Shown one piece after another: positions 33,850 through 42,768 of a DNA stretch of 64,000 bases. Under the pieces are notes generated by a model. The model saw nothing but the letters and a program-made list of their open reading frames with translations. It did not search any database and was not told the origin of the DNA. Both the position numbers and the translations under genes were made by a program. The stretch is from Rhodoferax sp. (GTDB lineage: Bacteria; Pseudomonadota; Gammaproteobacteria; Burkholderiales; Burkholderiaceae_C), in the NCBI RefSeq assembly GCF_028688795.1, contig NZ_JAQTXM010000004.1, positions 1-64,000 of the forward strand, read 5' to 3'. Position 1 is the first letter of the stretch. Every line of letters starts with the position of its first letter.

Positions 33850-34725
33850 ATGACAATGGGAACCAGTGCTCTGTCGAATCGGACCATGTCCGCATTCCCA
33901 TGCTCCATCGCTACATCACTGGCCCTGGAGTCCATGTTTGAAGGCGTACAGCCACCTTACGACCCCTTGCGGGAAATCCCCCAAAAGATCGAGGTCTCTG
34001 ACTATTCGGTGTGCTGGATCAACTTGATGACGTTGTTTCGCAACATCATTGGTGCATTGCCTCCCAAAGAAGAAGCAGGCGTGATGGCAGGAGAAGTCAG
34101 TGACGTGCTTCAATTTGAAGTGGACCTGATACGCCAACTGATTAACCAAGCCACACAAGGGCAGACCAAAGCAGTGTTTTATGCCAGCAACTACAAGAAG
34201 CTGGAACAAAAGCATCCACATGCCAAACTTCGCACACCGCAAACAGAGAAACAAAAGCAATACAAGAATCTAATGGAGCTTACATTAGACGATTACTTCA
34301 AGCAGCAGCCTAAAGGAGGAGATTCTAGGCTCTTTGACTTACACCTTAAACCCAAACCAGGGGAAGATAAAAAGTGTTTGATTCTGACACACTTTGCTTA
34401 TGACTTGTTGTCAGAAGGCGAGTTCGAAGAATTGGACTTGATTGAATCACACACTGGCGTTTTAAAGAAGCGCTCTATGTGGCACACCAAGCTGCTTAAC
34501 GGCAAAGACTTGATGATACCGCTCAATGCGTGCACTTTGCAGGTGTTCGGAGACAGCCACACTTTTTCTCCACAGCCCATGAAGCTGCGCGAGCAAGTGG
34601 TAGAGTTGTCTAAGAAATTTCGCTGGCATGGTGCTACCACCAAAGACAGGCTAATCTTTAGTTTCAACGCAATGAATGATAAATTTGCTGCGATGGTATT
34701 AAAAGATATGCTGTCTGAATACTAA
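33850..34725 (+). CDS. hypothetical protein downstream of the SbcD-like nuclease, 291 aa
   Basis: ATG 33850 follows the previous stop by 3 nt, with AAAGGTG upstream. The product is helical in its first half and carries Lys-rich polar stretches (ASNYKKLEQKHPHAKLRTPQ), suggesting nucleic-acid contact. The C-terminal third has alternating Lys/Leu/Asp segments. No family is recognised. The operon of unknown + nuclease + unknown + SSB points to DNA replication or recombination. Confidence 0.65.
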   Translation: MTMGTSALSNRTMSAFPCSIATSLALESMFEGVQPPYDPLREIPQKIEVSDYSVCWINLMTLFRNIIGALPPKEEAGVMAGEVSDVLQFEVDLIRQLINQATQGQTKAVFYASNYKKLEQKHPHAKLRTPQTEKQKQYKNLMELTLDDYFKQQPKGGDSRLFDLHLKPKPGEDKKCLILTHFAYDLLSEGEFEELDLIESHTGVLKKRSMWHTKLLNGKDLMIPLNACTLQVFGDSHTFSPQPMKLREQVVELSKKFRWHGATTKDRLIFSFNAMNDKFAAMVLKDMLSEY

Positions 34726-34781
34726 AGTAAAAATATCAAACCGCTACATCTAGTGTAGCTAACCTCAGAAAAGAACCCATC

Positions 34782-35513
34782 ATGTCTGACAAACCAGTAA
34801 AAGTTAAGCACATTCTCAACAGCCCCAAGATCCGTCTGAATGCACCGTGTCCGACGGCACGTGGCAAGATTTCTACGCTGTCGTGGGATACCTACATGAA
34901 CAATCCTCGGATTGTCGTCAAGGTGAACGATCCGGCTTTTGCCAATCCAGAGAAGAGCTACGGCAACATCCAAGCTGCCATGGAGCCGCCGACGTTCTAT
35001 TTCTTCTTGCAGCTTCTGGACATGGCCATCGTGTCCGAAGGCCAAACCAAGAATAAGCTGGAGCTGCGCTCCACCAGTCGTGGCAATCCCAACGAAACCG
35101 TCGTCACAGCAGATGTCTGGATTGGCAAAGACGGCGAGGGTTGCGTGTTTGTCTCAGTGATCAAGCGCGACCAAGAAGGCTGGCCCGTCATCAAGTTTGT
35201 CTTCGGTCCTCCCGATGAGCGCTTCGTGAAGGTGTTCAAGGCTGATGGCACGGAATACACCAAGGCCGAACTCTCTGTGGGCTACGGTCGTGCTTACTAC
35301 AAGCTGCTGGAAAACGCCATGGCCAACGTCCTGGACAGCAAGTACGTTGAGCCGCCGCCTTACATCCCTGGCAACAAAGGTGGCTACAGCGGCAACAACA
35401 ATCGCGGTGGCTACGGTAACAACCGTAGCCAGAACAGCAACTACGGTGGTGGTGGCGGTAATTCGCAACCTCCTTCTGACGACTTTGGAGGTGGCGACAG
35501 CCTGCCGTTCTGA
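34782..35513 (+). CDS. single-stranded DNA-binding-type protein
   Basis: The 243-residue protein has a beta-rich N-terminal domain (about 1-185) compatible with an OB-fold. It is followed by a Gly/Asn/Tyr/Arg-rich flexible linker with GGY and NNR repeats (about 193-230) and an acidic tip, DDFGGGDSLPF. That tip copies the protein-interaction tail of bacterial SSBs (DDDIPF). Codon use is GC-rich, consistent with abundant expression. It would coat single-stranded DNA during replication inside the phage nucleus. A short palindrome, GCTACATCTAGTGTAGC, lies upstream at about 34742-34758. Confidence 0.75.
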   Translation: MSDKPVKVKHILNSPKIRLNAPCPTARGKISTLSWDTYMNNPRIVVKVNDPAFANPEKSYGNIQAAMEPPTFYFFLQLLDMAIVSEGQTKNKLELRSTSRGNPNETVVTADVWIGKDGEGCVFVSVIKRDQEGWPVIKFVFGPPDERFVKVFKADGTEYTKAELSVGYGRAYYKLLENAMANVLDSKYVEPPPYIPGNKGGYSGNNNRGGYGNNRSQNSNYGGGGGNSQPPSDDFGGGDSLPF

Positions 35514-35525
35514 TGTGAAATAAAA

Positions 35526-35594
35526 CGCCTTGTCGGTTAAACACCGCCAGCAGCTTACTCTTGATTGAGTGCTGCTGGTGGTGGACAAGGCGCG
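35526..35594 (+). terminator. large nested terminator hairpin after the SSB gene
   Basis: CGCCTTGTC (35526-35534) pairs with GACAAGGCG (35584-35592); inside, CCAGCAGC pairs with GCTGCTGG. No strong T run follows, so folding rather than sequence suggests the role. Confidence 0.6.
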
Positions 35595-35647
35595 TGTTGA
35601 ATACGAGGAAGTTTACAAGCACAAAAACTTCTAAAATATTTTAAACA

Positions 35648-35661
35648 CACATTACTATATT
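35648..35661 (+). promoter_or_regulatory. possible variant of the early promoter motif
   Basis: ACACATTACTATATTG, 47 nt before ATG 35702, resembles ACATATTACT seen before three other genes but lacks part of the core. It may be a weak or diverged early promoter. Confidence 0.35.
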
Positions 35662-35701
35662 GTCATGATCATTCGATCACGACTAACTCAAAGGTGTAGC
35701 A

Positions 35702-37288
35702 ATGAAAATGAGCATCGTTACTTCCGCTGGTGTGCCTGCACGCTTGGAAGCAGAACTGGAGCACAGTGGCGAGATCCTTAAATGGAACGTCGCGTGTTTC
35801 GATAAGCGATCTTTTGCCAACCACGATGTGTGCAAACACATCAACAGCTTCTGGGAAAAACTGCCTTACTTTCGGCAAGAGAAAGTCTTCGGCATCTACA
35901 AAAAGATAAAGAACGTCTTTGACAGCGTGTTTGAAACGACGGACCTGATTTCTCACCTGGTCCCCATCGTGACGGAACTCTGTGATGAGCATCCTGTCGA
36001 CGAGTTGTCACAATGGATCGCGTTTCATGCGGGCGACATCATCATCCCTGACAAGTTTGATGAAATCTACATTGCCAGTGACGAGAAGCCTGGAAATCGC
36101 GAGAAGACCTACACGAAACCTGATTACCGCCAATTGGTCAGCATGACACTGGCGCTTCGCATCATGATCCCGGTGTGGGGTGAATTCATCTACCGCACAA
36201 AGAGCGAAACGGGCACCAACTTCAAGGAACTCTTTGCTGGGCAGTTGCTGATGATGTCCAAGCTGTGCCACTCTCCTCCGATGGAGAAGCTGCGCACGTA
36301 CGTGGAGAGCAACATCCAAAATGACAAGCCAATGTCCTCTGCGATCATTGGTGGCATCAGCAGCGAGGACTATGGCCAATGGTTGCTCAATCTGGTGCTG
36401 GTGCGGCGCCTGTGCGTGGGTGACATCAGTGGACTGGACCCACTGACGAACCTGGTCACGTTCATCTACAACTTCATCGTGCAGAAGTTGTCTGGCAATA
36501 ACAACGCCAGCTTTGGCGAGATGATCAAGGACAAGAGCTTTGAGTCTGGTGATTCGTCCAGTGACCACAATGCCTCACGACTAGAAGGCTACAAGATCAA
36601 GCAAGAAGCTCCTATCGGGGACATGGTCATCTATGATTACTACATGGAAGATCCATTGAAAGTCGTCAAGCTTCTGATGCCTGACGTGGATGAACGGATG
36701 TTCTGGGAGTTCTACAACAGCGCCCAGGTGCTAGAGCGGGAAAACATAGCGTCCGCACAAGTCATCTTGGCGCAATGGATCTTGGCGCCTGTGCTGTCGC
36801 CACGCGGGATTGTTCACTTGAGTAAAAAGAAAACAATCTCGGCCATCATTGTGGCACAAACTGTGTTGTGGCAAAAAGGACACAAAGAACTGGCTGCGCT
36901 GATTGGTGCAGTGGCCAGTACCAATGACAATGAAATGCAGCTGGGTGGCATAAACCCCAGCGCTCGCTTGAATAAGGAGCAAATCGATGAGTTGAATAAG
37001 CTCTATCCTTACTACAGGGTCATGTCGACCAAACAAAAGACAAAGCCAGTAAATGCTGCTGTTGCAGCAATAGACTCGGTAGTGAACATGCTGAGTCAGC
37101 GGGATTGGATTCTCACACTCCCTGACCAGTATGCAGAAACACTGCTAGGCAATCAAAACACACGGCGTTACACCTGTCCTTACGACATCAAGGTGATGCT
37201 GGGCAAGCTTGTAATTGAAATTGCCAACAGGCCTTCTTTGAAGACTCCTCACGACTTCGCTCATCTTGAGCCCTCTAACAAATTCTAA
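35702..37288 (+). CDS. non-virion RNAP fifth subunit (phiKZ gp68-like)
   Basis: In phiKZ the non-virion RNAP has a fifth subunit, gp68 (about 520 residues), encoded a few genes before the beta C-terminal subunit. This 528-residue protein has that size and place. It is mostly helical with no catalytic motif, consistent with a sigma-like or promoter-binding accessory role rather than catalysis. GGTGTAGCA and two near-start Met codons (35702, 35708) precede the body. The identification is by synteny and length, so it is less secure than the catalytic subunits. Confidence 0.65.
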   Translation: MKMSIVTSAGVPARLEAELEHSGEILKWNVACFDKRSFANHDVCKHINSFWEKLPYFRQEKVFGIYKKIKNVFDSVFETTDLISHLVPIVTELCDEHPVDELSQWIAFHAGDIIIPDKFDEIYIASDEKPGNREKTYTKPDYRQLVSMTLALRIMIPVWGEFIYRTKSETGTNFKELFAGQLLMMSKLCHSPPMEKLRTYVESNIQNDKPMSSAIIGGISSEDYGQWLLNLVLVRRLCVGDISGLDPLTNLVTFIYNFIVQKLSGNNNASFGEMIKDKSFESGDSSSDHNASRLEGYKIKQEAPIGDMVIYDYYMEDPLKVVKLLMPDVDERMFWEFYNSAQVLERENIASAQVILAQWILAPVLSPRGIVHLSKKKTISAIIVAQTVLWQKGHKELAALIGAVASTNDNEMQLGGINPSARLNKEQIDELNKLYPYYRVMSTKQKTKPVNAAVAAIDSVVNMLSQRDWILTLPDQYAETLLGNQNTRRYTCPYDIKVMLGKLVIEIANRPSLKTPHDFAHLEPSNKF

Positions 37289-37308
37289 CTTTTCTAAAGG
37301 AAACAATC

Positions 37309-38760
37309 ATGATCCCGAACATGTATGGCGTCAAGAAGATGCGCATTGCTCGTTTCATCGTCCAAGAAACTGGTACGTACAACACGCAGTATCGCCGACC
37401 CTTTGAAGCGGAGATGAATGCAGATGATCGCAACTTGATCCTGGAGACGATCGACCGCGCCAAGAGCATCACGCCGCTGACCATGGCGGGTGTCGCCAAT
37501 GCAATCATCACACCACCTGCCACCCCTGAGTCGCAGATCATGATTCCTAATGGTTGGTCAACCCGCCGCCTGCGCTTCTTCCTGGAGGTCGTGACCGAAG
37601 ACCGCACCGGGCTCATGCAGACTAGCGAGTACATCGTGGGCTACACTGATCACTGTGGTGCCATAAACGGGTATCTCGATCCCAAGATGGTGTTCTTCAT
37701 CAATGCAGTCAACATCACGCGCACACAAACCCGCGAGACCCCGTTGGGCACGCAGGTACACCACAATCTAATCGATGCGTCGCATGTCCTGGTCAACAAC
37801 GATTACCAAGGCATCTATCACCAGAACCAAATTTACACCATGCGTCCAGAGGACGTGTATGATCACATCGATCACCGTGAGCTGGCAATGGGTCTGGATG
37901 GGTTTGCAATGGATGGCCGTACCAAGCTGACAGGCAATGCCACCAAGTCACAACGCGTCAACGGCATCGCTTCGGCTTACATGGCAGACTTGCTGAACTC
38001 GTACCTGCAAGTCTCTCGCGATGGTACCCAGGCAGACCAACGCACCATGCTGCAAAATGCGCGCATGACGGTCGAGAGTGCTACGGTGAGCTCTGACCCA
38101 TTCATGAGTTTCATCCGTGGAAAGTACGGCATGACTGGAGGTGATCATTTCACTTACCGTGACCTGGTTGATCTTGATCCAGGCGTGGAGCAAATCAAAT
38201 ACGTGGCACCTGTCGATCAGATGCAACGAGGCATGATGCACTACACGGGTCAAACGGCTGACTGGGGTTCGTCTGATCTGACAACGCAAGCCGCTACGGT
38301 ACTTGCGCAGTCTGTGCCAGGTTATCTGTTGCAGTTTGGTATCAACAAGATTCGCTTGTTCTCAACCAACATGGATTTGGGTATGAATGTCACTACCAGG
38401 ATTGGTGATGCCAAGTCCTTCAACTCCGGCGAAGACCTCAGTCGAAACATCCAGGCATTCTTGTTCCGCCTGGAGAATGAGCTGCTGAAAAACATCAGCA
38501 TGAGCAACGGCATCAGCTTCTCTCTGGAGCTGGTGTGCGACTTGCTGGGCGAGACCTGGATCACACTGGGGCTCAATGGAGAACCACCCACTTGTTACGT
38601 CACGCCGTCGTTCTGCGATGCGCTGATGGCACCTGTGGTCACCAGCAACTACATGGTGCTCAACGCCATGGCCAATGACTTTGACACGCTCATGCAAGAC
38701 GTGGTGGATCGTGACTCGACGATTCGCTACAACTCAGCTGCGCGCGCAGGAGTTCTGTAA
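37309..38760 (+). CDS. conserved phiKZ-like protein between RNAP genes, 483 aa
   Basis: AAAGGAAA precedes ATG 37309. The protein has beta-rich N-terminal and helical C-terminal regions, many Met/Asn/Thr and no membrane segment. Codon use is fairly GC-rich, implying good expression. It lies where phiKZ has gp69/70, between gp68 and the gp71-73 RNAP subunit. No catalytic motif is visible, and its function is not recognised. Confidence 0.6.
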   Translation: MIPNMYGVKKMRIARFIVQETGTYNTQYRRPFEAEMNADDRNLILETIDRAKSITPLTMAGVANAIITPPATPESQIMIPNGWSTRRLRFFLEVVTEDRTGLMQTSEYIVGYTDHCGAINGYLDPKMVFFINAVNITRTQTRETPLGTQVHHNLIDASHVLVNNDYQGIYHQNQIYTMRPEDVYDHIDHRELAMGLDGFAMDGRTKLTGNATKSQRVNGIASAYMADLLNSYLQVSRDGTQADQRTMLQNARMTVESATVSSDPFMSFIRGKYGMTGGDHFTYRDLVDLDPGVEQIKYVAPVDQMQRGMMHYTGQTADWGSSDLTTQAATVLAQSVPGYLLQFGINKIRLFSTNMDLGMNVTTRIGDAKSFNSGEDLSRNIQAFLFRLENELLKNISMSNGISFSLELVCDLLGETWITLGLNGEPPTCYVTPSFCDALMAPVVTSNYMVLNAMANDFDTLMQDVVDRDSTIRYNSAARAGVL

Positions 38761-38803
38761 ACCCTAAGCGGGGATTCGTCCCCGCTGCCTATTTGGACCT
38801 AAC

Positions 38804-40132
38804 ATGAAAATCATTGAACTGTACAAGGAAATTCTTGCAGCAGGCTATTTGTTTGCTGACAAAGAAGGCATGATCAGTGCCAAGGTGAAAGGCTCTACCA
38901 TGCCTTTCTTGATCGATGGCAAGCGACTCGTGCTGCCTACCAAGGAACACCTGAAGAACGGTGACTGGAGCAACCGCGTTGTTTTCCATCCGCTGTCGGA
39001 AAACATTCTGCGTGGTGAATCCAAGGTGCTGGAGCGATTTCGCAACAACATCAACATGCGGTTGAACTATGTGCTCAGCATGGTGGCCGACCAACTGTTC
39101 AAGCTGGTGGTCAACGTAGGTGGCCACAAGCACTTGTCACCTGACCAGTCGGTGATTTTGTCCAGTGTCAAGAACGCTGACGAGAAAGCCTACACGGCAT
39201 TTGGCAACCTGGTCGAAGACATGGGTCTGACCAACAAGACCAAGTGCATTGTGCACATCTACCTGAAGAAAGGTGGCGTTGTCGATGGCAAGAAATACAA
39301 CCGCGCGGCGATTGTCACGTTCCCGCTGTATGAAGAACTGCTGAAAAACCAAAAGCAAGTTTTCGGTGTGACGATTGCCAGTGCCAAGCATCGCGAGTCG
39401 ATCAAGCAGCTGCTGGAATACATCCTCCCCGGTATCGAAAAACCGCACTACTTTGATCGCGGCAGTGAAAGTCAGATTGCGCCCTATCTGGACTGCTTGA
39501 TGCAAGGTGTGTTGGGGATCGCTAGTCGCATCAACAACATCATCGACGAGTACGGTCAGTTCATGGACTCGACGGATGACCTGCGTTACACCGACGGCTG
39601 GGTTGAGGTGTTCGAGAACCTGGAGCAACTCAAGGCCGAGATCCGCTCCATTCCCATGCAAGCAGGTAACGAAGGCAGCGTAGGCGATCCTGCCGTCCCG
39701 GCTCAAGCAGCAGTTCACGCAGCGCCAGCAACTGCACCTGTTGCCCAGGCTGGACTGCAGATGCCACAGTCGATTCCATTGCCACCTCCTGTACAGCAGG
39801 CCCCACCTGCTTATTACAACGCTCCAATGCCGCAGGCACCACAAGGTGGTGGTGTCGTCAAGAGCCCTTCCGGCGGTATTGACTTTGCAGCTTCGATCCG
39901 CAGCAATCCGCAGTCTGTCGCCAACACAGCCTACAGTGGCTATGCGCAGTACGGACACCCTCCGCCGCCGCCAGGACCGATCTCTGCGCGCATGGGGCCG
40001 CCTCGCTGGGATCGTCCTGATCAGTATCCGCAACAGCAGCAAAACTACCAACAGTACCCACAACAGTCCTATCCACAACAACAACAATATCCTCAGAACT
40101 ACCCGCAAAACTATCCTCAGCGCGGCTACTAA
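38804..40132 (+). CDS. protein with globular N-terminus and Pro/Gln/Tyr-rich disordered tail, 442 aa
   Basis: Residues 1 to about 290 are ordinary globular sequence. The last 150 residues are low-complexity: an Ala/Pro/Gln segment, a Pro/Gly-rich segment, then tandem YPQQ/NYPQ repeats. This composition is typical of condensate-forming, prion-like tails. It sits within the RNAP cluster in the place of phiKZ gp70. The N-terminal domain contains no recognised motif. A scaffold or phase-separating role is inference from composition only. Confidence 0.65.
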   Translation: MKIIELYKEILAAGYLFADKEGMISAKVKGSTMPFLIDGKRLVLPTKEHLKNGDWSNRVVFHPLSENILRGESKVLERFRNNINMRLNYVLSMVADQLFKLVVNVGGHKHLSPDQSVILSSVKNADEKAYTAFGNLVEDMGLTNKTKCIVHIYLKKGGVVDGKKYNRAAIVTFPLYEELLKNQKQVFGVTIASAKHRESIKQLLEYILPGIEKPHYFDRGSESQIAPYLDCLMQGVLGIASRINNIIDEYGQFMDSTDDLRYTDGWVEVFENLEQLKAEIRSIPMQAGNEGSVGDPAVPAQAAVHAAPATAPVAQAGLQMPQSIPLPPPVQQAPPAYYNAPMPQAPQGGGVVKSPSGGIDFAASIRSNPQSVANTAYSGYAQYGHPPPPPGPISARMGPPRWDRPDQYPQQQQNYQQYPQQSYPQQQQYPQNYPQNYPQRGY

Positions 40133-40149
40133 TCCAGTAACAGCATAAA

Positions 40150-40200
40150 ACACAAAAGGACTTAACGGTCCTTTTGTGTCTAATGTTTTTTCTTTTTCTT
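40150..40200 (+). terminator. terminator of the GCATAAA family
   Basis: CAGCATAA is followed by ACACAAAAGGAC (40150-40161) pairing with GTCCTTTTGTGT (40168-40179), then T-rich sequence. It also lies at the 3' end of the converging minus-strand gene. Confidence 0.85.
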
Positions 40201-40204
40201 GGCG

Positions 40205-40546
40205 TTACACCTGAATGGAGATGTTCGTTTTCTGAATTTGTCTGAGTTTGTCAATCTCACCATATTCGGGAATTACAATGAAATCCGTTTCTGGACCGAA
40301 TTGGAAAGGAGAATTGAATCGATTCAATCGCATGACTGACCAATGGTACTGCGGAGGAATTCCAATGCTGAGCAAATAACCGAATAAATCACCTTGATAG
40401 ACCACTGCTTTGTGGGCATCAACGCCCAGGGTTTGGGTTCTGTTTGATTGCCTTAAATTGTCCATATTTGCTTCTAGCGCATCACGAAAAGATTTTTCGT
40501 AATACACGTCTGCACCGGGATTGAACATTAAACTGTTGATTTTCAT
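40205..40546 (-). CDS. hypothetical protein, lone minus-strand gene
   Basis: ATG 40546 (MKINSLMFNPGADVYYEKSF) is the likely start; a GTG at 40576 would extend it 10 residues into the early promoter motif. The 113-residue protein is mixed alpha/beta with an aromatic stretch (GIPPQYHWSVMRLNRFNSPF). It interrupts a long plus-strand RNAP cluster. Minus-strand genes here tend to be structural, so a small virion protein is plausible. No family is recognised. Confidence 0.6.
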   Translation of the reverse strand: MKINSLMFNPGADVYYEKSFRDALEANMDNLRQSNRTQTLGVDAHKAVVYQGDLFGYLLSIGIPPQYHWSVMRLNRFNSPFQFGPETDFIVIPEYGEIDKLRQIQKTNISIQV

Positions 40547-40574
40547 GGCAGTGTCACTTGACTTGATTTTAACC

Positions 40575-40583
40575 ACATATTAC
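40575..40583 (+). promoter_or_regulatory. early promoter motif before the RNAP beta C-terminal gene
   Basis: ACATATTAC, 55 nt before ATG 40638, preceded by AT-rich sequence. It matches the phiKZ early consensus (TATATTAC, recognised by the virion RNAP) at all but one base, and recurs before 57021. Confidence 0.6.
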
Positions 40584-40637
40584 TAACTTGTCTGCAAAGA
40601 CAACTCTGAAGCTTCGCAACCTTCTCAAAGGAAGAAA

Positions 40638-42749
40638 ATGATCAATCAACCCTGTCAGCTCGACGGCGGATTGCTGGGTAGCAATAGCCTGAATCCGTAT
40701 CACCGGCACACTTCCTCCAACCGTGGCGCCATGTACTCTAACCACCTGGGTCAGATGTTGGTGCTCAATGGTTCTACTGAGCGCCGCATACAAACGGGAT
40801 ACGAGCGAGAGTATGCCAAGTATACGTTTAACGTGAAAATGCCGTGCAACGGCTTGATCATCGACATCATTGAGCGTTATCGCAAATCTCTGGGCAAGGA
40901 CTCGATTGAAGAGAACCCTCAAACCATCTTGGTCTATGAGGACATGGACACCAAGCAGATCGGTATCGTCAACCTGACAGCCTACTGCTCGAATCACCAG
41001 TATTTTGGCTTTCGTTACAAGACCGCAGACGGCTACAAACACATCCGCATAGGTGCGATGATCAAGGAAGGTACGGTGTTCCTTGACTCGCCATCTGTAA
41101 CGACTAGCGGCGGCTACAAGTACGGCATCCAGGCAAACATCTGCTACATGACGCATCCCGCTACCAGCGAGGATGGCATCTTGATCTGCAGAGACTTCCT
41201 TCCTAAACTGGGATTCAACACCTATGAAACCCGTGTGGTGGAATGGGGGTCGAAGAAGTTCGCACTGAACTGCTACGGTGATGAGAACAACTACAAGCCT
41301 TTCCCTGACATTGGGGATCGCATTCGTCCCGATGGCGTGTTGATGGCATTGCGCCCATACGATCCTATCGAGCTGGCTGTGGTTGAGCAAAGTGTACAGG
41401 CCACCATGAATGTGGACTACACTTTTGATACCACAGTCTACGTCAATGGTCCAGGTGGGCGCGTGGTGGATATCCGAATCCACCATGACTTGCACAACTT
41501 CAACCATGCTGAGTCGCACATGGACTCGCAAGCGCAGCGTTACGACACGGCACGCCGGCAGTTTTATAAGCGAATTGTGGATGTGTGGAAGCGCCTCTAC
41601 AAGATGCGCGGTGAAGCACTTCAGATCACTCCCGAGTTCAGCCGATTGGTGGTGGAGGCACAAAGCGTGGTCAGTGAAGGGATTGGACAGCGTGTGTCCA
41701 AAATTTACAGACAAGAGCCCTTGGATGATTATCGCGTGGAATTTGTTGTTGAGTACGACATCGAGCCAGGGATTGGCTTCAAGCTGACAGATTGCTTCGG
41801 TGGCAAGGGGGTTATCTGCCAAATTGCCGAACCTCACGAAATGCCTGTGGATGAAGAAGGCAATCGAGCCGATATCGTGATGGACCCCAACTCCACCATC
41901 TCTCGACTCATTCCTTCGCGCATGTACGAACAGTATGTGAATGCCTCTTCGCGCGATACCCACAAGCGGTTGTGTGCGATTTTGGGTGTGGCGCCGGAAA
42001 CACCGGAAGAATACGCGATGGATGTGGTGTCGAGGAAACCACAACACGAGCTGGATGCAGCGTGGAACTATCTGATGGGTTTTTATAAAATCGTATCGCC
42101 ACAGATGCACAGTTGGTTTGCTGATGGGATAGTCAAAGCAGATAAGGACCAGTACCTCAGTGAGATTGTGGAGAAAGGCATCACGCTGTTCATTCCTCCG
42201 GACAATCCTCGTGAGACGGAAGACATTGTCCTGGATCTTGAGCAACATTACCGCCCTGTCTACGGTCCTGTGACGTATGTGGGCAACTCAGGAAGGCGAA
42301 TTACGACAAAGAAGAACATACGGATCGGCAGCATGTATGTCATCCTTCTGGAAAAGATCGGTGACGACTGGTCTGCGGTGTCCTCTGGAAAACTCCAGGT
42401 CATGGGCGTGTTGTCTCAGCTCACCAAGACGGACAAGTATTCCAAACCTGCACGAAATCAAGCAGTGCGTGGTGACGGCGAGGCCGAAGTGCGTATCGGC
42501 ATTGCGTATGTTGGCTCAGAGTACATTGCTGAGCGAATGGATCGCAACAACAATCCACAAACCCACAAGATCATGACCAAGAACTTGGTGGCTGCGGATA
42601 AACCCACAGACATCGAAAATCTGGTCGATCGCTTGGCACACCCATTTGGCGGCGCTAAACCACCACAACTGGTTAGGCACTTGGCAGAGGTCTCTGGATT
42701 CATGTTTGAATATGCACCGTACCATCCGTACAACAGCGTGACGAAGTAA
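40638..42749 (+). CDS. non-virion RNAP beta C-terminal subunit (phiKZ gp71-73-like)
   Basis: The 703-residue protein carries the conserved C-terminal half of beta. GIGFKLTDCFGGKGVI corresponds to the beta GDKMAGRHGNKGVI element, with the two active-site lysines. It is followed, after a loop, by RADIVMDPNSTISRLIPSRM, the counterpart of DIVLNPLGVPSRM. Upstream, HPATSEDGILICRDF parallels the beta 'GYNFEDAILISE' region. AAAGGAAG precedes the ATG. No intron or intein is seen, unlike phiKZ itself, where this gene is interrupted. It is paired with the next gene, the beta' C-terminal subunit. Confidence 0.88.
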   Translation: MINQPCQLDGGLLGSNSLNPYHRHTSSNRGAMYSNHLGQMLVLNGSTERRIQTGYEREYAKYTFNVKMPCNGLIIDIIERYRKSLGKDSIEENPQTILVYEDMDTKQIGIVNLTAYCSNHQYFGFRYKTADGYKHIRIGAMIKEGTVFLDSPSVTTSGGYKYGIQANICYMTHPATSEDGILICRDFLPKLGFNTYETRVVEWGSKKFALNCYGDENNYKPFPDIGDRIRPDGVLMALRPYDPIELAVVEQSVQATMNVDYTFDTTVYVNGPGGRVVDIRIHHDLHNFNHAESHMDSQAQRYDTARRQFYKRIVDVWKRLYKMRGEALQITPEFSRLVVEAQSVVSEGIGQRVSKIYRQEPLDDYRVEFVVEYDIEPGIGFKLTDCFGGKGVICQIAEPHEMPVDEEGNRADIVMDPNSTISRLIPSRMYEQYVNASSRDTHKRLCAILGVAPETPEEYAMDVVSRKPQHELDAAWNYLMGFYKIVSPQMHSWFADGIVKADKDQYLSEIVEKGITLFIPPDNPRETEDIVLDLEQHYRPVYGPVTYVGNSGRRITTKKNIRIGSMYVILLEKIGDDWSAVSSGKLQVMGVLSQLTKTDKYSKPARNQAVRGDGEAEVRIGIAYVGSEYIAERMDRNNNPQTHKIMTKNLVAADKPTDIENLVDRLAHPFGGAKPPQLVRHLAEVSGFMFEYAPYHPYNSVTK

Positions 42750-42768
42750 TTCACCCAAGGAACAAGCT

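Noticed and set aside
40569-42248. 559-residue antisense frame opposite the RNAP beta gene
   Set aside because: The plus-strand RNAP motifs are certain, so the antisense frame is a shadow.
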